Under the pieces are notes generated by a model that was given only the letters and a program-made list of their open reading frames with translations, searched no databases and was not told the DNA's origin. 64,000 nt of DNA, from positions 1-64,000 of the forward strand of contig NC_051142.1 of NCBI RefSeq assembly GCF_014839805.1, written 5' to 3'. This document shows, piece by piece, positions 12,494 to 26,000 of this stretch. Numbering within the stretch: position 1 is the stretch's first letter; the number at the start of each line of letters is the position of its first letter. A program made the translations under genes and the position numbers. The stretch is from Manduca sexta. Lineage: Eukaryota; Arthropoda; Insecta; Lepidoptera; Sphingidae.

Positions 12494-14876
12494 CTGTAAA
12501 GAAAAAGGTACGGTTAACGAAACATACGTTTTCAAATTACTGTAAATAATAATATCAATATGTCGCACTAATTAGAAAAGCTATTTATCACATATTTATA
12601 GAAAGAATAACTGACGAGAAAAATAAAAATATATGTGACTAAAACACACAAAAAAGCTAACTTAAATCTACCTGGAACAAAACAAAAGAACATACTAGAG
12701 TAAGCGATGCGATGCTACAACTAAAACAATACTTAACAAAATATTTCTAATAACAAAAAAATACCTTTACATGATAATAACAAACTATACAATTACACGC
12801 AAATGTAAAGTATCAAAATAAACTGACTATAATAAAAAATATAAAGGCGCAAAATAACATAAAACTGCCATCTCAACTGCAACACTATAAGTGCATACCA
12901 CGCTGGCATCGTAACGTATCGCAACGCATCGCAACGGATCGCAACGCACCGCATCGCAACGCAAAGCTAATACTTGGCATGGAACGGCTCCGGCTCGAGC
13001 CTGGTGTCGGTCTGCTGCAGCTCCAACGCATCCATTTCCTTGCACAGCTTGCCTTCGCACACCTCCCAACTACACTTCTCCGTGTTGCACCGGTCTTGGA
13101 CAATCAGTGTGCGTGTTATTTAGGAGAGGTGTGAGGTTTAGATAACATGATCATAGATGGCGCTAGTTGATCAAGGCATTTTTGCCACTGCATGATAAGA
13201 CTAGTGTGTCGTTCACGTGTTTGCACTACATACGATTATAAACAATAAATGTAACGCTTTATAAAGGATGTGGCAAAGTGTATAGTTTCATATTTCTGGG
13301 ACCTTATTCTCTATCCCGCACGTTATGTTAACAGTGCGTAACAAGCACGTAACACAACGCATCATGTTTAGGACTATAGAAATTTGGTTTACAGAATACC
13401 ATTCCACTCACATTTCTCGAAGATAACATGACACGGCCGCGTTACGCGTTTATAGTACCATACAGAATAAGGGCCCAGTTAGGAATTTTTTTTTACTTTA
13501 ATCCACGGGGCCCGCGCTTACGTGGGATTGATGACGTCGGGTTGCATAAATATCAAATACTACTGTACGTACCTTGTAACGTTAACTGTATTTAATTTAG
13601 ATTTCATAATTAGTAAAACACATGTAAAAAAGTTAAGACATATAAATATAATAATTTTATGATCAATAAGCGACAGACAGAAACAAATATATGGATGTAT
13701 GTTGATCCATGTTCTTACCGGTATCATCGCATTCAGGAGTGCATATGATGACTCTTTTGGTACTGAAGCACTGCATCTGCAAGCGTGTGAGCTGCGTGCC
13801 GAACAGGAAATAACCTTGAAATAACAAGTTATAATATTTATTTACATATATTTAATTTACAAAATGATAGACTAAAAGCTGATGGTAAATTAACTAATCT
13901 ATACTACTACTGTATTATACAAAGCTGTAGAGTTTGTTTGGTTGTAGCAGGAACTGCCGGTTCGAATTGAAAAAATATTGTAATGTTGAATAGCCCAATT
14001 ATCGAGGGTTTATAACATCATGCTATGACCAATAGGAGCGAAGCAATAATAAAAATGTTCCAAATACTGGCAGAATTGCCCGCCTAGTTTATAGTAAATT
14101 GCTTGCGCGGATTTTTTCAACTTGAGTGCTAATTTTTCTACACTGCTGTTGTTAATACTTAATACAGATTACAGTGCCGTCTAATCTTTATAATATTATT
14201 TTGCATCTCGTAACACTATATTGTATACAGGGTGTTCATAAACAGCGGTATTCTACAGTCAACTCTTTTCCCTAGTTATCACTCACCGAGCATCATGCCG
14301 AACACTACTGCGAGTAGCAGATGCACGTTGTACACCATCACCGCCAGCATCAACAGGTAGCCCACCACGTTGTGCACCACGAACACGGCCGACTGATGCG
14401 CGTTTACCAGTGTACTGGAAATTTAAACAATTGGTATAGAAATATTAATTCCATATTATGTAGCTTAGAATTCTGTTCACTACGTTCGTTCCACCACTAT
14501 TAAAACTAAACTTTAATTTTACAAAATAAATTCTACCATCATATATCTTAATTACATTAAAGACAAAACTTCACAACTCTATCTTACGAACACTATCAAT
14601 GAGACACCTAGTCACAGATAATTATTCCAATATATTTACTTAATAACTACTTGTTTACAAAACACCACTATGTAATTAAACTAAACATTGGGTCTACCAT
14701 CTTTTTGCAACACTCTGTATAAGCTAGAAAACTAGCGACAAACTACCACATCACTAACTACGCCTTACCAACTAAGCTACATACTAAATACTTACCGTAT
14801 CTTGAAAGACGCCCACCTGCTGACCTGACCCGTGCTCGCGTTGCGGCTCGTCGTAGGCTCCATGTTGCCTTGTTCC
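12027..14876 (-). CDS. Ctr1/SLC31-family copper transporter, 5' exons missing
   Basis: Ctr1 proteins are trimeric plasma-membrane channels for Cu(I). Visible exons on the minus strand are 14876-14796, 14414-14287, 13814-13719 and then either of two last exons (12493-12027 or 13094-12967). Phases join cleanly (2/1, then 1/2). The second transmembrane helix shows the copper-selectivity MxxxM motif (MLAVM) followed by YN. The third helix has the GxxxG packing motif in GMMLGYFLFG, both diagnostic of the family. HQSAVFVVHNVVGYLLML precedes them. The Met-rich N-terminus and first transmembrane helix are not visible; they should lie between 14877 and about 20000 and may be inside the 500-N gap at 18723. 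The family call is firm; which paralogue is unknown. Confidence 0.85.
12905..12965. repeat. Decamer tandem repeat directly after the short copper-transporter exon
   Basis: Degenerate repeats of atcgcaacgc occur about six times, starting one base past the stop codon of the short alternative exon. They would lie at the start of its 3' UTR. Confidence 0.7.
12967..13094 (-). CDS. Short alternative last exon of the copper transporter
   Basis: Entered in the same phase from donor 13719 through an AAG acceptor (13097-13095), it encodes 41 residues ending FHAKY and TAG at 12969-12967. It also has a cysteine cluster, with four cysteines in the first 20 residues (RCNTEKC, EVC, LC). Because it ends in a stop, it and the exon at 12493-12027 must be mutually exclusive. 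The acceptor is weaker than that of the long exon. Confidence 0.55.
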
Positions 14877-14991
14877 CTGGCAAATATATTTATGTTTTAA
14901 TTTGCTCGAAGGTTTCTAATTGCTAATTATAGAGTATAGATAATTTAATAGATAAATCTTTACATGTAATAATACAATTGTGACAGGCCGA

Positions 14992-16160
14992 TTTTTTATT
15001 TATTTATTTATTTATTTATTTAAACACTTTATTGTACATCAACACCGTAGGGAAAAATAAATATACAACAGAGATGATGAAACAACAGGAAGTACAAATG
15101 GCGGTCTTATCGCTATCGGCGATTTCTTCCAGACAACCTTTGGATGGATTTAAAATAACTAGGAATGAAACGAGCGGGCGGTCATAATTTATGTAATAAA
15201 AGGTTTGGAAAAACGATGTACTAAAGTATTAAAACATATAATATATCACATATATATAATATACATATTTATATATTTACCTATACAAAAACTACGTATT
15301 ATAATACATAAACTACATAAATATAAATAAAATAAATACATAATATACAGTAATAACCTGTAAGAAAAAGGAGACAGAAAATTACAGTGACAAATAGTGT
15401 TGCTTAACGAGCCTTTTAAAATGGGAAGAGTTTTTGCCCTTCTTACCGACACAGGTAACTCATTCCACAAGCGTGCGGCCTGAACTGTAAATGATTTATC
15501 AAGGAAATTAGTTGCATGCTTGGGAATTTCCAATTTGAGGTTATCCGATGATCGTAAACATCGATCGTGGGTGCTGCTCAGGAAGTGAAATCGGTTTTTA
15601 AGATAAGAAGGAGAAGAGGGAGAAATAAAACACAATATAACAGAGATAAAATCCGGGTATTCAAGCGGAGGCGTATGGGAAGCCACTTGAGTTTAGTCCG
15701 AAATTGTGATATATGATCAAATTTACGTAGGCCAAAAATGAAACGGATGCAGAAGTTCTGAAGACGCTCAAGTTTATCAAATTGGGCTTCGGAAAGATCG
15801 AGATAGCTGGCATCAGCATAATTAAGGAGTGATAAAGAAGTGATTGCACAAGAGCAATTTTAGTGGGGATAGGAAGGAAATTACGTAAGCGACGCAAGGA
15901 CCCGGCAGCAGAAAATATCTTACGACTGATTTCCCGCAGTTGGGGTCCCCAGGACAGGTTTCTGTCTATAAGAATTCCCAAGTTCTTGACCATATCGCTA
16001 TAGGGAATGGTACAACTATCAAATACGACCTGAGGAAGTCCACTGAAATCTACTTTGGATGACATCCTGGGGCTGCCAACAACAATGGCCTGGGTTTTCA
16101 GAGGATTTACCACAAGACCAAAATTTGAAGCCCATTCACCTATTCTGGCAAGGTCTTTTT
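14992..16160 (-). mobile_element. 5'-truncated non-LTR retrotransposon (Jockey/CR1-like), degenerate
   Basis: On the minus strand this encodes the C-terminal part of a LINE reverse transcriptase. Recognisable segments are NPLKTQAIVVGSPRM, MVKNLGILIDRNLSWGPQL, SAAGSLRRLRNFLPIPTKIA and, after at least one frameshift, FHFLSSTHDRCLRSS and FTVQAARLWNELPVSVR. Endonuclease and catalytic parts are absent. The 3' end has AATAAA in gtacaataaagtg and then an (AAAT)n tail (15022-14992), as left by target-primed integration. It is inactive. Confidence 0.85.
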
Positions 16161-16325
16161 ACAATTTTGTCTGTATGTTTGAACATGTATCATGTTAAAA
16201 CTACTGCATGGAATTGAATGCAGTTTTCAATGATATACTGGTAGAAGTCTAACTTAAAATACAGGCTTCATTTTATCCTGGAATAACTTGTTCACGCGAG
16301 CGGGGCAACGAGCAAAAGCTAGTTT
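16161..16325 (+). mobile_element. Helitron 3'-end fragment
   Basis: It has the internal motif gtatgtttgaacatg and the end gcgagcggggcaacgagcaa followed by CTAGT, matching the 3' end of the Helitron at 22262-22514. The 5' side is cut off against the LINE boundary. Confidence 0.6.
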
Positions 16326-17139
16326 ATAATATGTATAAACTATAAAGAAACTAATTCGAAGATCCAATAGCTTAGACTATAAAAATAATCTAAATACAGT
16401 GTAGTCCAATTATAATGTCGACTAACGAGACGCATTGTCAGTATCGGCTTCAACACACGCGAGACCTCAGGCGAAAAAATACCGACACGAGACTCCGTAC
16501 GGAGTAAAAAAAAACTGACGCAAGGCTTTGGCCGAAGCGATGGGAAGTACCGATTTCAAGTATCGATATACCGATTTCGTAGGTAATATGCTAAAAAGAG
16601 GGCCCCCAAGACACCGCGCGAGGCTCCGGACGATTGCCCGGTTCACCTTACTAAATTCGCCATTGCGCATTAAGGCCCTTATTGTAAAAAAAGGCCCTTA
16701 TTGCCCTTAAAAAAATACATGTCACAAACAGGTTTGTATTTTTTTTTAATTCAACAATGATTTTTTTTTATATCACTAATTGCGGTTAACGTGATAAGAC
16801 ATTACCCCAGTAACAGTTACATAACTAAAATTTATGATGTTTTAATTTAATATATTGTTATATCAGATTGACAGAACGTAGACAAAACATTCGCGTTTTT
16901 ATTGCGTATGTACTATGTAGACTTCATCGGCAACAGACAGTGATTTGGTAAATTGCGATAAAAAACATATTTGTAGACTAACGTACAATAGTACATATTT
17001 TAACACAGCATTTGCTTACACACTCCTGCTTGTATAGACAAAACTATGCTTCCTACCTACATGAACTTTTAATGCAAGAAATCTATCTAGAAAACTATGG
17101 AGTTTTCTAACGTAAACATTGTTGCATGTTCAAGATTGA

Positions 17140-17345
17140 ATGAATCCCCTCCTAGCCGAATTTTAGCCACAGGGGTCAATCTCAATGGAGAGCCAAGTAT
17201 GCAGGAAATATTAAAGTGCATAAATGTGTGCGCAATACACAGATGCACTATCTATTTCTTCACTCTCACAGTCCGGTGAGACGGCAATACATGAACGGAG
17301 AGAGATTAGGCGCGGGACCAACGGCTTTACGAACTTTCCGAGGCA
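17140..17345 (-). mobile_element. SINE fragment, inverted
   Basis: Positions 17155-17195 (ttttagccacaggggtcaat, then ctcaatggagag) are the reverse complement of the tail of the SINE at 30817-31205 (gagattggccgacgtggccg). The following gcgggaccaacggctttacg block is also a common dispersed sequence. Confidence 0.5.
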
Positions 17346-18319
17346 CAGGGGTCTTTCATCGCTTACTTCATGACTCTAAACTGCGACTGCGTAATTTATA
17401 AGATGGAAAAACCCAGTCAAGTTATGCTACATTAATAATGATAAATCTAACATTAATCACGTACTTAATCCGGTCTAAATATTTGCTGATAAATGAGGAT
17501 ACATTCGAAATTAGTTATAATTTATTGTACAATAAATAACACCTAATTTATTAATAATTTTTTTTCATATTTACTAAACGGAGTTGCGTAAATTTAACTG
17601 CACCATACTCAGAACTAATAAACTAAGAAAAGACAGTATCTTTAAGACTATTTGTTGGAACTTACATATTCCATGTTCCAATATGATATGGGTCCTGTAT
17701 CATTTCAATTATATTCTAGGTATGTATATATGTAACAGGTTTATTTATTTTAATATTTTCCTTCCCGGAGTCAGTTAAGGAAATGTAGATTAAATTTTGT
17801 TTGACTTAACAAGCTACGATTTGCGCGTCGTTTTGGTGTCTTACACTGCTTTCACCCATCCTCTCCAAGTTTCAGGGGACCCCTAAATACTGACATGTCA
17901 TGTCACACGTCAAAAATATGCAACAGCGGCCTATTTAATCACTGCCTTATACCACTTTACCATGTGACCGCCACTAGACAAAGTTGACCCATTGAGTCAT
18001 ACATTACAAAATTTCATCTCCGACGAGACAGATAGGGAAGTAACCAACGCACCTACCCTACGTCCATTTATATCCGCTAAAAATACGCAGTGGGGGTTAA
18101 GTTCTCCCAAGTTACCTTCTACATATCAACACATCGACGTGTTATCAGCGGCCGTTATCAAAACACCGCGTAATCTCAACAACAACAATAATTATCAACA
18201 GACACTTGAAGCTGCTTAGTTGAGTGATTTCACTAGTCCATGTTGTTCATAAACATGAAACTAAACATTTACCGAATATTGTTAAGTGAAATACGCAGTG
18301 CAGTGCCATGCGGCGTTTT

Positions 18320-18440
18320 GCGAGATGCGGGTGCGAATAAGGGGGAAGTGGGGTGCGAGATGCGGGTGCCAATGCAGGAATCGAACCCGCATCCTACCTT
18401 ATCAAGGCTGCGTTGTGACTTATCACGCGTTGCACTATAG
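18320..18440 (-). mobile_element. tRNA-derived SINE remnant
   Basis: The minus strand carries a pol III B-box-like GGTTCGATTCC preceded by a degenerate A-box region. The arms do not fold as a normal tRNA and no acceptor stem is visible, so I call it a SINE head rather than a tRNA gene. Confidence 0.4.
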
Positions 18441-18722
18441 ACGCTAAACAAGCTTGACTACTAAACAAGTTAATGCAAAAACTGCAGCGCGGCGTCATGT
18501 TACAACTTTACCCAATATTGATTTCCTACTTTCGACTTGAAACGAAATCGTTTTGTCAGACTATTACAAAATTAATATAAATGGCATAAAATTTTAATAA
18601 CATTAAATAAATGAATACGTATTTGTTGTAACATTGACACAGTTCCAGACGGAGCGGGCGGCGGCGCGCGCGCCTCTCACCGGCCAAACGATTTCAAACA
18701 ATCCAACTAAAATCCGGCTAGC

Positions 18723-19222
18723 NNNNNNNNNNNNNNNNNNNNNNNNNNNNNNNNNNNNNNNNNNNNNNNNNNNNNNNNNNNNNNNNNNNNNNNNNNNNNN
18801 NNNNNNNNNNNNNNNNNNNNNNNNNNNNNNNNNNNNNNNNNNNNNNNNNNNNNNNNNNNNNNNNNNNNNNNNNNNNNNNNNNNNNNNNNNNNNNNNNNNN
18901 NNNNNNNNNNNNNNNNNNNNNNNNNNNNNNNNNNNNNNNNNNNNNNNNNNNNNNNNNNNNNNNNNNNNNNNNNNNNNNNNNNNNNNNNNNNNNNNNNNNN
19001 NNNNNNNNNNNNNNNNNNNNNNNNNNNNNNNNNNNNNNNNNNNNNNNNNNNNNNNNNNNNNNNNNNNNNNNNNNNNNNNNNNNNNNNNNNNNNNNNNNNN
19101 NNNNNNNNNNNNNNNNNNNNNNNNNNNNNNNNNNNNNNNNNNNNNNNNNNNNNNNNNNNNNNNNNNNNNNNNNNNNNNNNNNNNNNNNNNNNNNNNNNNN
19201 NNNNNNNNNNNNNNNNNNNNNN
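18723..19222. other. Assembly gap, 500 N
   Basis: Exactly 500 N, a placeholder of unknown true size. ORFs drawn across it are meaningless. It could contain the missing 5' exons of the copper transporter. Confidence 0.99.
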
Positions 19223-20018
19223 GGCATATCAACATATGCAGTTACTCCTACTGAGCTATAAACAAGATGGGGGATATTTGGACAGACTGATTTCATGGCT
19301 TACAGATGTTGATCGGCTTTTAGATACAAATGATACTCAGTTAACTATAGAATGAATACAGGCCATGTATGTGTTAGTTAAAAAAGAAAAGAATATTTAT
19401 TATATTGTGATAATGGGTAACCAGGATATATTTCTGAAATTTTGGTATAAAGCTTAAAATTAAACTTATAAAAGAGTTGATGAGTTTTGTTGTTATATAA
19501 CTAAAATAGTAAGTGCCTCTTCGGTTGAATATATGGAAATTTTTTGTTCAGGAGTGAATAAAATTCAATTGTAACCAGTAACATAATGAATTGGCAGGGG
19601 GCCTTTAATTTTTATGGAAAGCAAATGGCACTGTCTTCCTTAGCGATGCCTGTTAGTAATTTATATAACATTTTGTAACAAAGCCTGATATTGTTTTTCA
19701 TGCCATGGAAATGGATGTGATAGTGATTGCATTATCTACTGTGTAGATTCGAGATTAAGTATATATTTTTAAATTGTTGTTTTTGTCCATATGTAATTCA
19801 AGCAAATATAGTATTAAAAAAAAGGGTTGGATACCATTCTAAGCAGCATGCTTTTAAATAGACTACTTTTTATGACAAGTTAAAATTTTTCAGGGTCCTT
19901 TAAGATTGTACTCATTGTCTGTACTCTTAAAGTCAAAGGTGATTAATCTTACTCTTCAGTATAATTCCAAGGGCAAAATAAAACCATTTGAAATTAAACT
20001 AAATGTATATTTATCATA
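19223..20018. other. 3' flank of FPGS, nothing else recognised
   Basis: AT-rich sequence downstream of the FPGS stop codon; the right part should be its 3' UTR. No exon, RNA gene or clear repeat was seen. Confidence 0.5.
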
Positions 20019-23000
20019 TCAGCTGCTTAAATTCGGATCTAATATCGATAGAACCGCACCTACTAAATGTAAAGACCCTGTAACAAGTATACTAGACTTT
20101 TCTCCTTGGAACTCCTTCTCTATGGTCAATAAAGCGTCTGCCACACATTCCATGACAGATGTGTGGTCTCCGCTCCAAATCTCCGCGTGTCTCTGACACC
20201 GCTGTATTAACTCGTCTTGCTCTACTAGAGAGAAATTGTCGCTGTTTTGGGAAATCTTTTTATTCGCTGTGGGTATAACGAAGAATGCTCTATCAAAACC
20301 AATTTCCTTTAGTGGTTTTAACAGGACTTTTCCGTTCCGATCCCCCGTTGCGCTGAATATTAGCGCTTTAGGTCGATGTCTGAAAACAAAAAAATACATG
20401 TCATTAATAATGCTTTACTTAATATTTGCCAGTTTAAAGGTTTTAGTGCTATGCCTATAACAATAATAATATTAAAAGGACAAACCAAAGAGTTCATACC
20501 TAACAAGTGCATCATCGAAATGAAACTATTTATCGAAATATTGCGGTTTTTTTATTTACTCCCGAAGATTCAAAGCCTGCAGATTTCATGGTTAAGGGTC
20601 AAATCCGAAAACTAGTTTTATTTCTACGTCTAAAATTTGTGTAATTATAAATCTAGTACATAATATTAATGCAATAACCAAATATAATGTAATATTTGGA
20701 ATATTATCGAGAATTCCGTTTTTTAACGGTTACACACCTGCTTCTATCCTTAAACCACTCCGCGCAAATCTCAACAGACTCCTTGGTGTGCGCTCCGTCC
20801 AAATAAAACGTCGCATACTGAGTCTCAACTATTTGATACCGTCCCGGCCACTTGCAAGAAGTCAACCCTTTCACAGTCTCTTCATTTAACTCGGTCACAA
20901 TTTTCTTTAATACTGTTCCGTTCACACCATTCTTCAACCCATTTAATCCGTTTTTGAAGCCATTCCTGCCGTGTTTCCGGATCCGCATCCACGCGTGTGA
21001 CAGCTGGACGGCTAGGGACGCATTGGTTTGATAGGCTTCTAGATTAATCGGCAAGCTAATGCCGTTGGTCAGCGGGAATTTATAGTGGGTGTACTCAGGT
21101 ACCACTGTGAGAGGACACTGGAAATATAATTTGATTGTTAATTTTTATACATATAGATTGTAGTGAAGGTATATACAATAGGGTAGTTGACGACTTCCTA
21201 AAATATATTTATCAAATATTTATATCATCCAAAATATATCGAAAAAGGAATTATCAAAATCCACATAATATTAAATAAGTCGTTAATCTTAGAAATTTGG
21301 TGGAAAGGGTATCTGTCAAATTATGAAATGCGTTTTGTACTCTTCTTTTCAAACTATCTCTCATCTCACTTTGTTCACGTTGGTTGTCATAAAATTACAT
21401 CTGTCATCGTTCTTATTCCTTGTCTTCAACAAATGTATCTATATAAATGTATGGCACCATAAGCAATAACTTATAGCCAGAGCCGTAACATTTTTTTTTT
21501 AATTCTTTAAACGCTATTGAAATCACCTTAACGTAATCAGCATAGCTCTTGAGCACGTCCATAGCTTCTTGCGGCTGCTGCACCGTGTACGCCTCACAGC
21601 CGCGCTTCATCACGCCGGCCTTCGCAGCAGCTATCTCCGGCAGGGTGGTGCCCAGGATCGACGTGTGGTCCAACCCTAGCGCGGTTATACCGACCACTGG
21701 GACTTTTCTAAAAAGGAAAAAAAATAATAAAAAAATATGTATATTATTAAGGCCTCGATGGCACAGTTGTATTACGTGCGCGATACGACATTGCACTAAA
21801 TACCGGGTTCGAATCCCGCCTCGGCTAAAGTGACATTGGATTTTTCTGTTCACTTTTAGCACAGAGTCTGGAACTTGTATCCGATACGGCGACATGCTTG
21901 CATCACATCATGAGCGGAGCGCATAAGCGAAAAGTGAGCCTACCCTTAGAGGTAAAGGCGTGATGTGGGTTTGTTTGTTATATAAATTATGAATACAGGA
22001 GTTTATTCAACACAGCCTCCCCTCTTCTATCCCTAAAGGTTTAGGCAAAAGCGCACATGGTGCACCTACTTTTCCCCATATGTATTTCATCCAATGATGT
22101 GATAGAGGGCGAGCCTGTTGGCATATGGGGTACAAATATTAAGACTCCAGGCTGATACTGATTAGAAAATCCCAATCTCACTGCCCCGGATTTAAAAACG
22201 AGACGTTAGCACGGTAGTCATGTCGCTCACGAAATACAAGTTTATTCAAATTCTGTTATAATCCTACTAATATTATAAATGCGAAAGTTCGTGAGGATGG
22301 ATGTATGTATGTTTGTTCTTTCACGTAAAACTACTGAATTGATTTGGATGAAACTTTACAGTATTTTTTTTATATATCAGAATAACACGTAGGCTACAAT
22401 TTATAATGATTTTGTGTAATTTGATCATAATATAACGATACATATCAAGTAAGTCGGAAAAAACAAAATCCCGGAAAACTCCTTCACACCGGCGAAGCCG
22501 CGAGCAAAAGCTAGTATTTTACCTCAAAACGTTAGTGTAGTCCACAATGCCTCCGATGCCGACTTCCACGATGGCCACGTCCACCTTCTCCTCCAAGAAC
22601 ACGTTGAACGCCATCACGGTCAGAAACGCGAAGTATTTGGGCATATCACCTTCGAACGCCTGGAAACATCAAATTATATATTAAAATTCTGATGTTACCG
22701 GTAAAGATAGTTCTAATGCTAGAATTATTTCTTTTCCGCGAGTAGTTTCTTTGCGATACCTTTTCAATCTTAAAAGATAGGTCTCTCTATCTCTACATTA
22801 CAGTATTCTGAGTTACCTAGTTTTTTTATAGCATCAGAAACCAAATACAATAGTTAAGAATTATTATTTGTCTATTTGTATGTTTGAACACGCATCACGC
22901 AAAAACTATTGCATGGAATTTAATGCAGTTTTCACCAATGTATTGCTAGAGATGAAAATATAGACTCTATTTAGTCCGTAGAAAATATAAAATGAGACCT

Positions 23001-26000
23001 TTATCCCAGAAAAACTTTTCCTTCTACATTGACGCGGGCGGAGCGGTAAGGAAAAACTAGTATCAAGGCGCAATTACACTTGGTCGTTAGCTCAAATTCG
23101 ATTGCCGTCGATTATAAAATTCGGACAAACAACTAAATGTAAATGAACGCAGTCGAGTACGCCCTTATTCGAACTACTTTCGTTTTGGTTACCTGACGGA
23201 GTTTTTCTTTCAAATGTCAAGCAGTACTTCGGACCTCGTCACGATGAGTAGTGTCGCTCTCCGAAGAAGCAATGTAATGAATGCATCAGGTGCCCGAATT
23301 TGAGTAAAGTCTTTCGTGCACGCGAATACGGGTTAACAACCAAGTGTGTACCAACCAAGCCTCTATAAATATTAATTCCCATTGTGTTACGAACAAAAAT
23401 AATCGTTTACTGTGTTAATATTACATTTACAATGCAATTACCTTACTAGAGTCCAGTTTCCCGTAAACCTCGTGGAAGTAATGCGCGAACTGTTCTTCGG
23501 AGACGACCTTCCCGTCAAGCCGTATCCGCTCCCTGACCGCCACGAGGTGCGGCGAGGAGTAGAATCCTGTGCGGAACCCGTGATAGCGGAGTATCGACTC
23601 GCACATCGCACTTGTTGAACCCTAAAAATGACAATTACATGATTAGTGTATTTTGGCTATATTTGCAGTATTGTAAAGCGGGGTTTAGATTAGCAAGAAA
23701 AGACATTTTTGACGTGTAAACAGTCACGATAACCAGCCTTCTGCAAAATTTGGAACTTGCAGGACTATACTTGTTATATTTCCGCTAATGTAAATTAATT
23801 AGCTAATGTAATGGGAAATTGTACTACAGCTTTCTAAATAATTTATTTATGTAATTTAAAATTTCAATAAAAATAAATATTTTGGACATCAAAAAATTGC
23901 CCGAAATTAAGTTAGCGTAAGTTAATTGCTTGTATCGAGACGACCGCCGGGTCTAGTCCCTAACATTATACAGATCTATTGGATTCCCCACGGCGTCCAC
24001 TGGATCTGGTGAATTTAATACATTACCTTCCCTTTGGTCCCGGCGACGTGTATCACAGACATTTCGTCCAATTTCGATAGAGACACACCCGTCCTCTTCA
24101 AATAATATTCCATGTCTTCTACATTTGTGCATTTCTGAAAATAAACAAAAAATATATGTACAACGTGATCAAAGCTTGTATGGCGATCATGAATTTAGGG
24201 GAAATATTTCGACCGATTAGGCCATTATTACTGCCCTGTTAGTTGAGACACTGGCCACAGTAGGTGTAGGAAGTAATCTGATATAAAAAAACAAACATAA
24301 TCTTGAAGATTAATTTTTAAGTAGTGACCAAAAGGTAACGGAAACATCTCTGACCAGATATAATAACTACGAGTGTTATAATACTCTAGGTATAATTAAT
24401 TGATATATTATTGTAAGACACTATAATTATGCTTAATAAGGCCTTAGGAGGGCAGCACAAAAATAAACAACGAGAAACATTATCTAGAGCGTAAAATTTT
24501 GCTAATTATCCCGATAAATGAAATAAGTAATCCAAAACACGCGATTCATTCTTAACGGCTTTCGTAATGCATTGAAATCGTTATAAAGTACGATCGCTTA
24601 ATTAGTAAATACATTTAATGATCGATAACAGACCAAGAATGAAATGAAATATTTTATCCTGTAAAACATTATTCATTATTTAGATTCGATTCATGCATTT
24701 TTAGAAACGAAGGCTAGCCGGTCTTATCCCAGTTGCCACAAAGTACTTCTCTTTATTTATACAAGTGGCGATAGTCTAGTTGGAACCGACTGCCGAGCAC
24801 ACACCTCTGACTTTTCTAAAATTATGTGTGTATTCTTTGTGAATTATCGCTTGCTTTAACGGTGAAGGAAAACATCGTGAGGAAACCTTATGCAGGTTTC
24901 CTTTTATGGATTTTACCCTTTCAATATCGATAGTTTTAGACAAAATTAGACACAACAAACAACACACCACGCGTTTATCTCCAAAGGCGTAAGCGGAGAT
25001 ACAACCAGGATGGCAACTTTTCGCCATTTGAGTTCCGTCCCATCAAGAAATAGGGGACGAAGCTATATCGGTACTATTTCTAGACTCCGGGCTGAGAGTG
25101 AACAGAAATCCTCAATATCGTTTGCCCCATCCGAAATTTGAACCCGGAACTGCAGCGGTGTCGTACCGTTCACGCAACACAACTACGCCACCGAGGCAGT
25201 CAAAATAAATCAATAACGTATTACATAGCTTTCATAACAATGTGATGGGTTCGTGAGAAATCTCTATAAAACACGAGTTTCCCAGAAACTGTGTTTTTGC
25301 ATCATGCGGAAAGAATTGTGCGCCGTCGCCCATTGAAGTGCGATAGAGGCAGGAAGTAAGAATAATAAGGTATTGCATGCTATGAGTTATGCGCAGTACG
25401 CGCGCTTCCACACCATTTCAAGGAACGACTTTTATTAAATCACACCTGGGGCCTTATTTTCTATGTCAGTGTAACTGTTATGGTAATTTCGTAATATTAG
25501 CGACTAGCGTACAATAGTCTTCTCTACATTTGCCAATTTCATATTTTATAACAGGTATGTATGTTAGGTACGTGCTTGTTATAAACTGACAAAATAACTT
25601 GTGACCGGGAATAAGAACCATGTGATTCAAAACTTTAATATTCCTTCTTAGAAACGGCGCGGTGTATCACCGATCGTATCATGCAAATACGAATGACGTC
25701 ACGTGTAGCAGCATTTTGAATGGCGCATTGGCATAAATGAATTATCAATGGACTAATATGACTCGATTCTCAGTAAAAACACGTCTGTTATCCATTTACA
25801 GATATATAGTCTAAACTTTTTGTGATTTTTAGCCTATCTACATATTATGATATTACTACTAGTTCTTGCTACTAACGAATGATCACATATAACAAAAATT
25901 ATTATTTGACAACTTCCTAGTTAGCTCCTTATTTATAACATAGATCAGGAATACAACATATTGATTTATAAATAAACGTGTATACCAAAAGATTGGTAAC

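Larger units (their letters stand above)
16326..18722. other. Repeat-rich stretch upstream of the visible copper-transporter exons
   Basis: I see no exon with consistent phase. Repeat fragments are present: an inverted SINE piece at about 17140-17290 (core agattaggcgcgggaccaac follows it) and a tRNA-like segment at 18320-18440. The missing 5' exons of the copper transporter could lie here or in the adjoining gap. Confidence 0.45.

Noticed and set aside
18650..18722. Possible first transmembrane exon of the copper transporter on the minus strand next to gap 1
   Set aside because: The only open frame there reaches the candidate donor in phase 0, while the exon at 14876 needs phase 2. The hydrophobic stretch is also too short and lacks Ctr1 motifs.
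18603..19296. Long open frames over the N gaps (also 45141-45744)
   Set aside because: They consist of runs of unknown residues.
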